A stretch of DNA of 64,000 nucleotides from Candidatus Altimarinota bacterium (lineage in GTDB: Bacteria; Patescibacteriota; Gracilibacteria; UBA4473), in assembly GCA_020631075.1 (NCBI GenBank), contig JAHDHX010000002.1, positions 62,001 through 126,000 of the forward strand, given 5' to 3'. This document shows positions 16,869 through 25,551 of this stretch, in pieces. Below the pieces are notes generated by a model. The model did no database searches. It saw only the letters and a program-made list of their open reading frames with translations, and was not told the DNA's origin. Each line of letters starts with the position of its first letter. The stretch's first letter is position 1. The translations under genes and the position numbers were made by a program.

Positions 16869-17969
16869 ATGCGAATTCTTGCGATGCTCCTGGTGGCCTG
16901 TGGGCTGGTTGCCTGTGAAGCGAATGTGTCGGTGCCTACCCCAAAGGAAACAGTTACGGCGGTGAAAGAGACGGTGAATGACTCGAAAGCGGTGGCTGAA
17001 AATATCGTCGAGAAAGACACCACAGCTGAAACGACCACGACCGTGGACACTGCCAAGCTGCAAAGTGATGAGGATTTTGTCGTGGTGGATGGGCAAACTT
17101 GGATGAAAGTGGACGGTCAGCCCGTGACGGTGACGGTGGTGACCGCTGCTGAATGTGGTCGGTACTGCGACACGCAGGCGCCGCTGGCGGCGCTGAAGCA
17201 ATTTGTCTCGCCAGCCTTGAAAGTCAACACGATCGACGCCAGCACGGACGAAGGGCAGAAACTGGTGGCTGATTTCGGGGTCAAAGCCTTGCCAGCGTAC
17301 TTTGCCAATGGGTCACTGCGTGACGCGAAAATGAACGGTGTCAACGTGATGGAAGCCATCGCCCCGATGGTGACCGAGGTGGGAGATGTGTTTTACTTTG
17401 AACCGACGAAGGTGGCCCCGCAATGGCGGATGACACCGCGGTATTACCTCGAAACGCCGCAATTTGCAGACATTGAAAATGAGCCCACGAAAGGGGATGG
17501 GCCGTTGCAGGTGGTGGAGTACACGGCGTACCAATGTGGGTACTGCGGGAAGCTGCAACGAGAGGTGGGGCCAGCTATCAAAGAGCTGGTGGAGCAGGGG
17601 GTGATTACCTACGCGTTGAAGGATTTCCCGATCGGCAAGCCAGACATCCACGTGGCGGCGAACTGTGCGGGGGAGCAGGGGAAGTACTGGGAGATGCACA
17701 AGGAGCTGTTTGACAACCAGTCAGCGTGGAGTCGGTCGGCTGACCCTGTGGCGTACGCCACGACGGCAGCGGAAGGCCTCGGGCTGGATATGGGGGCGTT
17801 TGAAACTTGTACAGCGGACGGTGCCCAGCTGGCCGAAGTGCAGGCTGACCAAGCGGAAGGGCGAGGGTATGGGGTGACGGGAACGCCGTCGCTCTTCATC
17901 GGGAACTTGTCTGTGCCGGGGGCGATCGGGGCGGACACGTTCCTTGACCTCGTCAACAAGCAATCCTAA
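16869..17969 (+). CDS. DsbA-like lipoprotein with two thioredoxin-fold domains
   Basis: 366-aa extracytoplasmic thiol-disulfide oxidoreductase. A lipoprotein signal (LVAC; C16 most likely, C11 possible) is followed by a Thr/Lys/Glu linker to about residue 65. Domain 1 (about 70-165) has strand VTVTVVTAAE, the pair C96/C100 in CGRYC, and a cis-proline-like ALPAYF. Domain 2 (about 212-366) is DsbA/thioredoxin_4-like with C223-G-Y-C226, the helical insert of DsbA, and cis-Pro in VTGTPSLFIG. The active CGYC resembles DsbA-type oxidases. Domain 1's CxxxC is unusual and may be redox-active or structural. The start at 16869 gives the signal peptide, and a TATACT lies 7 nt upstream, so the mRNA may be leaderless. 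Confidence 0.88.
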   Translation: MRILAMLLVACGLVACEANVSVPTPKETVTAVKETVNDSKAVAENIVEKDTTAETTTTVDTAKLQSDEDFVVVDGQTWMKVDGQPVTVTVVTAAECGRYCDTQAPLAALKQFVSPALKVNTIDASTDEGQKLVADFGVKALPAYFANGSLRDAKMNGVNVMEAIAPMVTEVGDVFYFEPTKVAPQWRMTPRYYLETPQFADIENEPTKGDGPLQVVEYTAYQCGYCGKLQREVGPAIKELVEQGVITYALKDFPIGKPDIHVAANCAGEQGKYWEMHKELFDNQSAWSRSADPVAYATTAAEGLGLDMGAFETCTADGAQLAEVQADQAEGRGYGVTGTPSLFIGNLSVPGAIGADTFLDLVNKQS

Positions 17970-18148
17970 ATCGGTTTGGTTTATCTCCTGCTGGTTGCGT
18001 AATTTGTGTGTGCCTCCCTTGCTCTGTGAGCAGACGGAGGTACACTTTTTTAGACGGGGCTGTGGCTGGGGCAGCTGCGAGAAGGGGGTGGATGACTGTG
18101 GTGGGAATTATGGGCTCGATGTATCTTAGTATCTTAAAAAAAACTGCT

Positions 18149-19531
18149 ATGAAGACGACACTCGATGAGATTGTTTCGCTCTGTAAGCGCCGTGGGTTTG
18201 CCTTCCCTGGGTCGGACATCTATGGCGGGTTTGCCAATAGTTACACCTATGGCCCGTATGGGACGGCGCTCAAGCGGAACCTAAAAGACTTGTGGTGGAA
18301 GCTGCACGTGGAGCAGCTCGACAACATCGTGGGGATAGACGGTGACATTATCCTCCACCCGCGGACGTGGGAGGCGAGTGGCCACACGGCGACCTTCAAC
18401 GACCTGTTGGTGGACAATAAGGACTCGAAAAAGCGGTACCGGGCAGATCACCTAATAGAAGACCAAACGGGGATAGACGTGGAAGGGATGACCCCAGCGG
18501 AGGTGACGGCGGTGATGGCAGAGCATGAAATCAAGTGCCCTGTGAGTGGCTCGACCAACTGGACGGAGGTGCGGCATTTTAACATGATGTTTCAAACCGA
18601 GATGGCCAAGACTGGGGACGGGGCGATGGCGTACCTCCGCCCTGAGACGGCGCAGGCGATTTTTTTGGAATATAAAAACATCATTGACACGATGCGAGTG
18701 ACGTTGCCCTTCGGGGTGGGGCAAATCGGGAAGGCGTTTCGCAACGAAATTACACCAGGGAATTTCTTGTTTCGGCGGTTGGAGTTTGAGCAGATGGAGA
18801 TCGAGTACTTTGTGCGGGAAGACGCGTGGGAAGAGGCTTTTGCGCAGTGGCAGGGGCGGATAAAGCGCTGGTGTGAAATCATCGGGTTGAGCAATGAACG
18901 CCTGCACTGGGCGGAGCACGCGGACGAAAAGCTCTCACACTACAGCAAACGCACGGTGGACGTGGAGTATGAGTTTCCTTTCGGGAAAAAGGAGCTGTAT
19001 GGGCTGGCGTATCGGACAGACTATGACCTGAAACAACACGCGGAACACAGTGGGAAGAAGCTGATATACCGTGACCCGCACACCAACGAGGTGCTGGTGC
19101 CCCATGTGATAGAGCCGTCCTTTGGGGTGGACCGTTCGGTGCTGGCGCTGCTGTGTGATGCGTACGCAGAAGAAACGCTGCCAGATGGCAGCACGCGCAC
19201 AGTGATGCGCCTGGCGCCTGTGGTGGCGCCCGTGAAGGTGGCGGTGTTTCCCCTGATGAAAAAGGACGGTTTGCCCGAAAAAGCCCACGAAGTGGTCGCG
19301 GAGCTGCGCGCGCTGGGAGTAGTGGAATATGACCAGTCGGGGGCGATCGGGAAGCGATATCGCCGTCATGATGAGATCGGGACGCCCGTGTGTGTCACGG
19401 TAGACTATGACACGCTGGAAGACGGCACCGTGACGGTGCGTGACCGTGACACGATGGCGCAAGAGCGGATCGCGCTGGGGGCACTGCGGGAGCATTTGGC
19501 GGGGAAGTACTTTGTCACGCCAAGCCTATGA
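18149..19531 (+). CDS. glyS: Glycyl-tRNA synthetase, alpha2 type
   Basis: Class II synthetase charging tRNA-Gly, 460 aa, of the dimeric single-chain type rather than the alpha2-beta2 GlyQS. The start at 18149 (MKTTLDEIVSLCKRRGF) matches the family; the open frame upstream is not coding. It has FPGSDIYGGFANSYTYGPYG, motif 2 in GKAFRNEITPGNFLFRRLEFEQMEIEYF and motif 3 in HVIEPSFGVDRSVLALL. The C-terminal HGTP anticodon-binding domain is present (APVKVAVFPLMKKDGL). Its stop overlaps the trpS ATG (ATGA), so glyS-trpS is a translationally coupled pair. Confidence 0.97.
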   Translation: MKTTLDEIVSLCKRRGFAFPGSDIYGGFANSYTYGPYGTALKRNLKDLWWKLHVEQLDNIVGIDGDIILHPRTWEASGHTATFNDLLVDNKDSKKRYRADHLIEDQTGIDVEGMTPAEVTAVMAEHEIKCPVSGSTNWTEVRHFNMMFQTEMAKTGDGAMAYLRPETAQAIFLEYKNIIDTMRVTLPFGVGQIGKAFRNEITPGNFLFRRLEFEQMEIEYFVREDAWEEAFAQWQGRIKRWCEIIGLSNERLHWAEHADEKLSHYSKRTVDVEYEFPFGKKELYGLAYRTDYDLKQHAEHSGKKLIYRDPHTNEVLVPHVIEPSFGVDRSVLALLCDAYAEETLPDGSTRTVMRLAPVVAPVKVAVFPLMKKDGLPEKAHEVVAELRALGVVEYDQSGAIGKRYRRHDEIGTPVCVTVDYDTLEDGTVTVRDRDTMAQERIALGALREHLAGKYFVTPSL

Positions 19532-20571
19532 CCACACGCATATTGACGGGCATCCAGCCGAGTGGGACGGCGCACATTGGGAATTACTTTGGGATGATGC
19601 GCCGCGCCATCGCCCTGCAAGATGACCCTCTGGGGTTGGACTGTTTTTACTTTATTGCGGATTATCACGCGCTGACCAGCGTGCGGGAGGGGGCGCGGCT
19701 GGCGGAGCACACGCGGGAAGTGGTGCTGGATTGGCTCGCGCTGGGGATAGACCCGACGGTGTCGACCTTTTATCGTCAGTCGGATGTGCCAGAGCACGCG
19801 GAGGCGATGTGGCTGATGCTTTGCTTGACCCCCATGGGTCTGCTGGAGCGGGCGCACAGTTATAAAGATAAAAAGACGCGCGGGCTGGACGCCAATGCGG
19901 GGCTTTTGACCTACCCAGTGCTGATGGCGGTGGATATCCTCCTTTATGGGGCGCACCGTGTGCCCGTGGGGAAAGACCAAAAGCAGCACGTGGAGATGGC
20001 CAGAGACTTGGCGCTGAAGTTTCATCATTACTACGGTGAGATCTTTACGCTGCCTGAAGCAGACATAGCCGAAGAGGTGATGACCGTGCCGGGGACTGAC
20101 GGCCAGAAGATGAGTAAGTCGTATGGAAATACTATAAATATATTTGAGGAAGAAAAGAGGCTGAAGAAGAAGATTATGGGGTTGCCGACGCAGTCAATCG
20201 AGCTGGGGGACCCGATAGACCCCGAAACGTGTGCGGTGATGGGGTTTCATCGGCTGTTTGCGACGCCGAACCTGGTAGAGATAGAAAATCGCTATCGCGA
20301 GGGAAAAATAGGGTTTGGGGAGAGTAAGAAATTACTACTTTCACGGGTGTGGGAGTACTTTGCACCAGCGCGTGAGCGACGCGCAGAGCTGGCGCAGAAT
20401 CCTGATCTAGTGGCGGATATATTGGCCACGGGGGCGGCTAAAGCTCGCCCGATCGCTCAGCAAAAATTGGCGGAAATGCGTGAGTTAGTGGGACTATCGT
20501 CGCTGGGTGAGCTCCGCGCGGGTCGCTCATCGCTCCCTGCTGCTTCGCTCACCGCTCCTCTTCCTCGGTGA
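19528..20571 (+). CDS. trpS: Tryptophanyl-tRNA synthetase with repeat-derived C-terminus
   Basis: Class I synthetase charging tRNA-Trp, 347 aa. HIGH-like motif: GIQPSGTAHIGNYFG. KMSKS motif: DGQKMSKSYGNTI. The tRNA-Trp recognition and dimer regions are complete to about residue 320 (AKARPIAQQKLAEMRELVGL). The last 25 or so residues (LGELRAGRSSLPAASL ...) are encoded by the first unit of the repeat array that follows, so the original stop has been lost or displaced and the tail is not family sequence. The enzyme core should be unaffected. Starts within the glyS stop. Confidence 0.95.
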   Translation: MTTRILTGIQPSGTAHIGNYFGMMRRAIALQDDPLGLDCFYFIADYHALTSVREGARLAEHTREVVLDWLALGIDPTVSTFYRQSDVPEHAEAMWLMLCLTPMGLLERAHSYKDKKTRGLDANAGLLTYPVLMAVDILLYGAHRVPVGKDQKQHVEMARDLALKFHHYYGEIFTLPEADIAEEVMTVPGTDGQKMSKSYGNTINIFEEEKRLKKKIMGLPTQSIELGDPIDPETCAVMGFHRLFATPNLVEIENRYREGKIGFGESKKLLLSRVWEYFAPARERRAELAQNPDLVADILATGAAKARPIAQQKLAEMRELVGLSSLGELRAGRSSLPAASLTAPLPR

Positions 20572-21165
20572 TCGCTGGGATATGAGCCATTAGATGCGAT
20601 CACCTCGGATGTCTGCTCGCAGCTGGGTGAGCTGCGCGCGGATCGCTGTCGCTCCCTGCTGCTTCGCTCACCGCTGCTCTTTCCTCGCGAGTCTGAAATT
20701 GTCACACACAGAGCGACTCGCTTGGATGTTCAGACATTCAGACATCTTGAATGCTGTAGGGGGCTTGATTCCGCTGCGCTCCATCGACGCGCCCTTCCGC
20801 ATTCGCTGAGGTTCTTTTGTCGCTGAGTGATTTTGCTATGGGTCGCTGTGGCTCCCAGCATACTTCGTGATCGCTGCTCTTTCCTCGGCGATCGCTGGGC
20901 CATGAGTCAGGTGGTACGATCACCTCGGAGGTCTGTAACAGACAGTCATTTTTTGGTTGGTGTAGCGAGCTGGTTTGGGTGGACTTTTGCACGGAGGGGG
21001 AAAGTCCAGTGGCAGCGAACCGTGGTTCGTTGTCGCAGCTGGGTGATTTCGCAGTGAGTCGCTTATCGCTCCCGACTGGCTCAATCACCGCTGCTCTTTC
21101 CTCGATGATCGCTGGGCAGTGAGTTAGGTGATGTGATCACCTCGGATGCTTGCAACCAGGCAGCA
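20499..21165. repeat. Four degenerate palindromic repeats after trpS
   Basis: Four imperfect units of about 120 bp begin near 20499, 20621, 20819 and 21034. Shared blocks are GCTGGGTGA, TCGCTCCC, TTCGCTCACCGCTGCTC, TTTCCTCG, GATCGCTGGG, ATGAG and GATCACCTCGGA. Each unit contains an inverted pair, best in unit 1: GGTGATCGC near 20567 and GCGATCACC near 20598. Units 2 to 4 are separated by unrelated DNA, including a GGACTTT/AAAGTCC pair near 20990 and a CGAACC/GGTTCG hairpin near 21020. The 5' end of the array encodes the trpS C-terminus. From 21166 to 21508 I see no gene or further repeat. No reading frame is conserved among units, so it is not a protein repeat. Confidence 0.75.
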
Positions 21166-21508
21166 GACATTTTGAATTTGGTGGACTGGGGGAGCGAACC
21201 ACGGTGGGACAGTTTGGGGGAAATCTGGAGCGTGAAAGTGTGTTTTGCGTCTGGGGGGAGGCGAAATGTGTGGTGTCGGGATAATGTACGAAAGGGAGAA
21301 AATAGTTTTGTGTGGGTAAAATGAAATGAAGTTTTGCTGAGCTTGAGCTGTGCGCTGTTATTTCTGTTTTAAAATCATGTTATTTGGTTTTAGCGAGGGG
21401 AAGTGTTTGCTGGATTTTTATAAATACCTAAGATGGTCTGATTTGCCCAAAAAGTGAAATATTGGGTGAAGTGGGGGGGAAGTACACAACTAACACAAAA
21501 AACAAAAA

Positions 21509-22381
21509 ATGACTGACAGTAAAAACACCAACAACAGCTGGGCGAAGCCAAGTGGGTGGCGAAATGGGGGCAGTGGGTTGCGGCTGGACCTGAGCCTGCG
21601 GGAGCGGCGGCCACTGTGGCAGGACATGGTGCTGTGGGTGCTGGCGTGTGTGGCCCTGTGGGCGGTGGTGCAGGTGGGGATGAACTGGGGGGCGTATAGC
21701 CAAGTGTGGGCGTTCCGTGCGAATGAGCTGCGGACGTCAGTCGTGATGGCGGTGGACGGAAACACGGATGCGTACTTGCCCGAGGTGCGGAGCCTGACCG
21801 TGACTGAAACCCCGCTGGCGGAACTGCGGGCGGACACCCAAGTGGAGCAATTGCTGGCTCGCAAGCGGGGTGAAATGGGGCCGCTGGCGCACAGACTGTT
21901 TGGGGAGGGGTTGCCGTATCCTTCGGATAATCGAATTATCATCCCGCGGATAGGGAAAAATGTGCCGTTGATAGAGGTGCCGTCACACAGTGACTGGACG
22001 CAGCTGGAAGAAAACATCCAAGAGGGGTTGCGCAAGGGGGTGGCGGTGCACCCAATCTCGCGGGAGCCAGATAGTTTTGGGAATTTTTTCCTAACGGGGC
22101 ACTCGTCTTATTACTTCTCGGACGAGGGGCGGTTTAAAGATGTGTTTGCGTTGCTGCATGATGTGGAGGATGGGGATCTGATACAGATATTTTGGGAGGG
22201 GAAGCAGTATGATTATCGCATTACGAGCCGCGAGGTGGTGAAGCCCACGGAAGTGGGGGTGATGAAACAGCCGAAAGATCGACGAGAGATCACGCTTATG
22301 ACGTGTACGCCTATTGGGACGACGACGAATCGGTTGATCTTGAAAGGGGAGCCCGTGGAAGGGGAAATGGTGGAAATGTAA
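21509..22381 (+). CDS. Sortase
   Basis: 290-aa membrane-anchored cysteine transpeptidase that cuts LPxTG-like signals and joins proteins to an envelope acceptor. One transmembrane helix at about residues 40-58 follows a basic N-terminus. The sortase fold has all three catalytic residues: H198 in LTGHSS, C266 in TLMTC (canonical TLxTC) and R275 in TTTNRLI. A charged extension (about 65-130) lies between the helix and the catalytic core. It belongs with the surface block to 29.5 kb; the LPVTG protein at 23997 is the obvious substrate. Confidence 0.93.
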   Translation: MTDSKNTNNSWAKPSGWRNGGSGLRLDLSLRERRPLWQDMVLWVLACVALWAVVQVGMNWGAYSQVWAFRANELRTSVVMAVDGNTDAYLPEVRSLTVTETPLAELRADTQVEQLLARKRGEMGPLAHRLFGEGLPYPSDNRIIIPRIGKNVPLIEVPSHSDWTQLEENIQEGLRKGVAVHPISREPDSFGNFFLTGHSSYYFSDEGRFKDVFALLHDVEDGDLIQIFWEGKQYDYRITSREVVKPTEVGVMKQPKDRREITLMTCTPIGTTTNRLILKGEPVEGEMVEM

Positions 22382-22463
22382 GATTTGTCTCTGGGTCTGG
22401 CATGAGAATGTGAGAATACAGCACGTTTTTGTGGTTTGGGCTACGCAAGATGAAGTCGGGGGA

Positions 22464-22492
22464 TTGCCACGGGGGGACGGGCTGCGTAGAGT
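22464..22492 (+). promoter_or_regulatory. Promoter for the SLH-thioredoxin gene
   Basis: TTGCCA (22464-22469), a 17-bp spacer, TAGAGT (22487-22492). The predicted leader to the ATG at 22521 ends in a pyrimidine tract (TTCTTTTTCCCCTTTTCTC) with no Shine-Dalgarno sequence. Confidence 0.55.
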
Positions 22493-22520
22493 GGTGGGTG
22501 ATTCTTTTTCCCCTTTTCTC

Positions 22521-23831
22521 ATGCTTCGATTGACTTCCTTGCTGGCGCTCTTGCTGCCCTTGCCAATGACGGTGGGGGCGATGGCTTTCACTGATGTGGC
22601 GGATTCTTACCCGTATGCGGAGGCGATCGAGTATGTGAAAGCGCAGAACATTGTGGGGGGGTATGAGGACGGTACCTACAAACCCGACAATAACATTAAT
22701 CGGGTGGAGTTTGTGAAAATCATCGTGGGGGCGACGACGGACACGGCGACCATAGAGGGGTGCTATACCGATGATCTGACATACACCGACACGGACAACG
22801 AGGTGTGGTATGCGCCGTACCTCTGCACGGCGACCAAGGCGGGACTGGTGGAAGGGTATGATGATAATACCTTCAAACCAGCGCAGAATATTAACTTTGT
22901 GGAGGCGTCGAAGATCATCACGCTGGCGATGGGGTATGAAACCACGGTGGGGGCGGAGTGGTTTACGGGGTATGTGCAAGCGCTGGCCGAGCGGGGAGCC
23001 GTGCCGAGCGTGACCACTGGGCCCGCGATGAAAGTGACGCGGGGGATGATGGCGGAGATGATTTATCGGTTGAAGACGGAAACGCAGACGGCTGGGGCAC
23101 TGAGCTATGAAGACCTTATGGCGGTGGCGGACCAAGCGGTGACGGATGATGAGTACACGGATGAAATGATTACGGAGGAGGAGATGTTCATTACCCAGAT
23201 GGAAGAGATGTTGGCGGAAGAAACCAACATGGAGGCGGATCTGGAGTCTGAGGATCAGATCCTTGACCAGCTGGAGGCGGACATAGAGGCGCTGCTCGAA
23301 GAGCTGGCTGGGGGGGAAACAATGCAGGATGAAGCGGCTGATGATGTGGCAGACGACACGACTGATGAGACAACCGATGACGAGACAACTGACGATGAAA
23401 CAGCAGATGAAACCACTGACAACAGTGCGGCTGACGCAGCGGACGACACGACGGATGACAGTGCAGATGATGCAGCGAGCGACGCCACGGATGACACCGC
23501 GAACACGGCGGCGGGCAATGGGGTGTATGCGGAGTATACGGCGGAGGCTTACAGTGACTTGCAGGCGAGTGGGGCGAAGTTTGGTTTGTTTTTCCACGCG
23601 CCGTGGTGCCCGTCTTGTGTGGCGCTGGACAATGAGCTGCAAGCGTATGGGGAGCTGATCCCTTCCGGGACGACGGTGCTGAAAATAGACTATGACACGG
23701 CCCCTGTGACGATGAAGTCAGACTATGGGGTGACGATGCAGCACACGTTGGTGGTCTTCGACACGGACGGGACGTATGACCAGACGGTGCTGAGCGTGAC
23801 GGGGGACCAGATCGCGCAGTATCTGCAGTAG
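22521..23831 (+). CDS. SLH-domain surface protein with C-terminal thioredoxin domain
   Basis: 436-aa secreted protein. Signal peptide: residues 1-22. SLH motifs follow: FTDVADSYPYAEAIEYVKAQNIVGGYEDGTYKPDNNINRVEF (about 23-75), a second at about 90-140 (LVEGYDDNTFKPAQNINFVEA), and a weaker third to about 185. SLH domains bind secondary cell-wall polymer. A Glu-rich coiled region and an Asp/Thr-rich linker (about 270-332) lead to a thioredoxin domain with W362-CPSC-366 in FFHAPWCPSC and a closing VTGDQIAQYLQ. It has no LPxTG, so SLH is the anchor. The ATG at 22521 begins the signal peptide. Probably a surface-tethered thiol-disulfide enzyme; redox direction is unknown. Confidence 0.92.
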   Translation: MLRLTSLLALLLPLPMTVGAMAFTDVADSYPYAEAIEYVKAQNIVGGYEDGTYKPDNNINRVEFVKIIVGATTDTATIEGCYTDDLTYTDTDNEVWYAPYLCTATKAGLVEGYDDNTFKPAQNINFVEASKIITLAMGYETTVGAEWFTGYVQALAERGAVPSVTTGPAMKVTRGMMAEMIYRLKTETQTAGALSYEDLMAVADQAVTDDEYTDEMITEEEMFITQMEEMLAEETNMEADLESEDQILDQLEADIEALLEELAGGETMQDEAADDVADDTTDETTDDETTDDETADETTDNSAADAADDTTDDSADDAASDATDDTANTAAGNGVYAEYTAEAYSDLQASGAKFGLFFHAPWCPSCVALDNELQAYGELIPSGTTVLKIDYDTAPVTMKSDYGVTMQHTLVVFDTDGTYDQTVLSVTGDQIAQYLQ

Positions 23832-23850
23832 AGTGTGTGGGGCGGTGGGG

Positions 23851-23937
23851 AAATGCAAAAAACATATGTATCTGTAGAGAAGTGCAAAACCCATATGAGT
23901 CGGAAGAGAAATACAAAAAACACAAAACCCTTCTGTG
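23851..23937 (+). repeat. Three tandem 29-bp imperfect repeats
   Basis: Units 23851-23879, 23880-23908 and 23909-23937 share an RAATGCAAAAAMCATATG start, with GAAGAG or GTAGAG ends in the first two. The third runs into the terminator hairpin. They lie in the intergenic gap before the LPVTG gene and could be an operator or a slippage product. Confidence 0.6.
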
Positions 23938-23952
23938 ATGGAAGGGTTTTTG
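23924..23952 (+). terminator. Intrinsic terminator after the SLH-thioredoxin gene
   Basis: AAAACCCTTC (23924-23933) pairs with GAAGGGTTTT (23941-23950), a 10-bp stem with a 7-nt loop ending in a T-run. Confidence 0.85.
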
Positions 23953-23996
23953 CGTGGGGGACTCGACAGTGGGGGAGAGCTGGGGGAGAATATTTC

Positions 23997-25526
23997 ATGA
24001 AAATGCGAACACTGGGCTGGCGTCGTGGATGGATGACACTGCTGGGGGTGCTGGCGGTGGGGGGGAGTGTGCTGGCCCAGCCCCTGCGGACGACTCCGCG
24101 GGTGATAGTGGAGCGGGGGCGGCCGACATCGGCGGGGGTGATGGCGGATGAGACGCTGGGGGTTTTCGTCGAGGTGCCAGCGCAGGCCTATGTGACGCGG
24201 TTGGGGCGGCCAGATGCGTGGTCGGGGGTATTGCTGCCGCCAGAGGTGCGGCCCGCGCCCACGGCCGTGCCCAAGCCAGCGGGGACGGCGGTGATGGCCT
24301 TTGAACTGTATACGGAGAGTCTGGAGGTGGTGGCTTTTCGTGAGAATCTGGGGTATGACGCGCGACGGCCCAGTGGGCACCGACCGCGCACACCCGAGCT
24401 GCCGCCTGTGCCCCCAATGGCGGGAGAAACCCAGCTGCAGGGGGAAACGGCCGATGACACGGATGAGGCAGCAGCGGCGGTGACAGACGACAATGAGGAC
24501 GAAGTGGACGACGTGACGGTGGAAGAGAATGGGGACACGGAGTTGGCGGAATTTTTGGCGGCGGTGGAGGCCGCGGAGAGTGGAGGGGGGGAAGTGACAG
24601 GCAATGACGCCACAGCGGAAGAAACCGAGACGCGCACGGCAACGAAGCGGCCGCTGACCGGGCCAGTGCAGCGGTTGCAGGTGCTGCTGCCCGTGGAAAA
24701 GCGGCACGGGGAGCTGCGGCTGTATCGGTTTGCGGAGGGGAAGTACCACGCGGTGGGCGGACAGCGCCATGAGACGAGTGATGTGGCTGAGGATGTATTC
24801 ACGGCGGTGGTGCCCGGGACGGGGACATATGTGCTGTATGACACGCGGCCACCGAGCAACCCGCAGGCCGTCAACCCTGACCGTATAGAGATGCCCGAGG
24901 GGGTGGAGCACAACACGCACCCTGAGACGCGGGCTTTGAACCTGGAAGAACAGCTGCGGCACCATGAACAGCGGGTGGCGGAAATAAAAGCGGTGCTGGG
25001 AGAAGCCGACGACACGGCGGATGTGTCAGCGGGAGAGGCGGGGGTGGTGCCGTTCCTAAACCTGTCGGTGGGGGGCGGGGAGAGCGTGGTGGCGCAGGTG
25101 CTGACTGTGCCAGCGAGTGCGCCCATGGGAGGCAGTGAGCAGAACACTGGGGCGGGGAGTGTGCCTGCCGGTGGGGTGGTGACGGTGAGTACCGATAGCC
25201 TCGTGCTGGTGCCGACGCCGACTATGCCGACGGTGCCGACTATGCCGACGATGGTGGCGCCGAGTGGTGGAGGGGTTGTGAGTTCTGTGAGTGGGGGAAA
25301 TTGGGGGGGGGAGATGGGGGGCACCCTGTCCAGCAATGATGGGGGAGGTATGCAGACTGAGCTGAGTGGAAACACGGTCGGGACTCAAACGGGGGAGCTG
25401 CCGGTGACTGGTGAGCCGAGCCTGTCGACGGCGGGGAGTGGGGGGGTGAACTTGTGGTGGGTGGTGCTGCTGTGTGGGGGGGGGCTGTGGTATGGGTTGC
25501 GGCGGATAGATGACTATGTGGGGTAG
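23997..25526 (+). CDS. LPVTG-anchored surface protein
   Basis: 509-aa secreted protein. The ATG at 23997 follows GGGGGAG at a good Shine-Dalgarno distance and gives a signal peptide (TLLGVLAVGGSVLAQ). The C-terminus is a complete sorting signal: LPVTG at 468-472, a hydrophobic stretch (VNLWWVVLLCGGGLWYG) and a basic end (LRRIDD). In between are a domain at about 25-130, an acidic linker, a beta-rich domain (about 225-300: QVLLPVEKRHGELRLYRFAEGKYHAVG ... GTGTYVLYDT) and a Pro/Thr/Gly-rich wall-spanning part with PTMPTVPTMPTM. It is the likely substrate of the sortase at 21509. Function of the exposed domains is unknown. Confidence 0.9.
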   Translation: MKMRTLGWRRGWMTLLGVLAVGGSVLAQPLRTTPRVIVERGRPTSAGVMADETLGVFVEVPAQAYVTRLGRPDAWSGVLLPPEVRPAPTAVPKPAGTAVMAFELYTESLEVVAFRENLGYDARRPSGHRPRTPELPPVPPMAGETQLQGETADDTDEAAAAVTDDNEDEVDDVTVEENGDTELAEFLAAVEAAESGGGEVTGNDATAEETETRTATKRPLTGPVQRLQVLLPVEKRHGELRLYRFAEGKYHAVGGQRHETSDVAEDVFTAVVPGTGTYVLYDTRPPSNPQAVNPDRIEMPEGVEHNTHPETRALNLEEQLRHHEQRVAEIKAVLGEADDTADVSAGEAGVVPFLNLSVGGGESVVAQVLTVPASAPMGGSEQNTGAGSVPAGGVVTVSTDSLVLVPTPTMPTVPTMPTMVAPSGGGVVSSVSGGNWGGEMGGTLSSNDGGGMQTELSGNTVGTQTGELPVTGEPSLSTAGSGGVNLWWVVLLCGGGLWYGLRRIDDYVG

Positions 25527-25551
25527 GGGAGTACAATAACAAAAAAACCTG

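Noticed and set aside
20985-21045. RNase P RNA core suggested by GGGGGAAAGTCC
   Set aside because: The short match pairs with a local GGACTTT instead, and no P4 partner or CGGCUUA-type region is found nearby.
20499-21165. CRISPR array
   Set aside because: Units are about 120 bp, degenerate, unevenly spaced, with no constant 28-37 bp repeat or unique spacers, and no cas genes are nearby.
24188-25375. 395-codon minus-strand Ser-rich frame
   Set aside because: It is antisense to the LPVTG protein, which has a signal peptide, Shine-Dalgarno and sorting signal.
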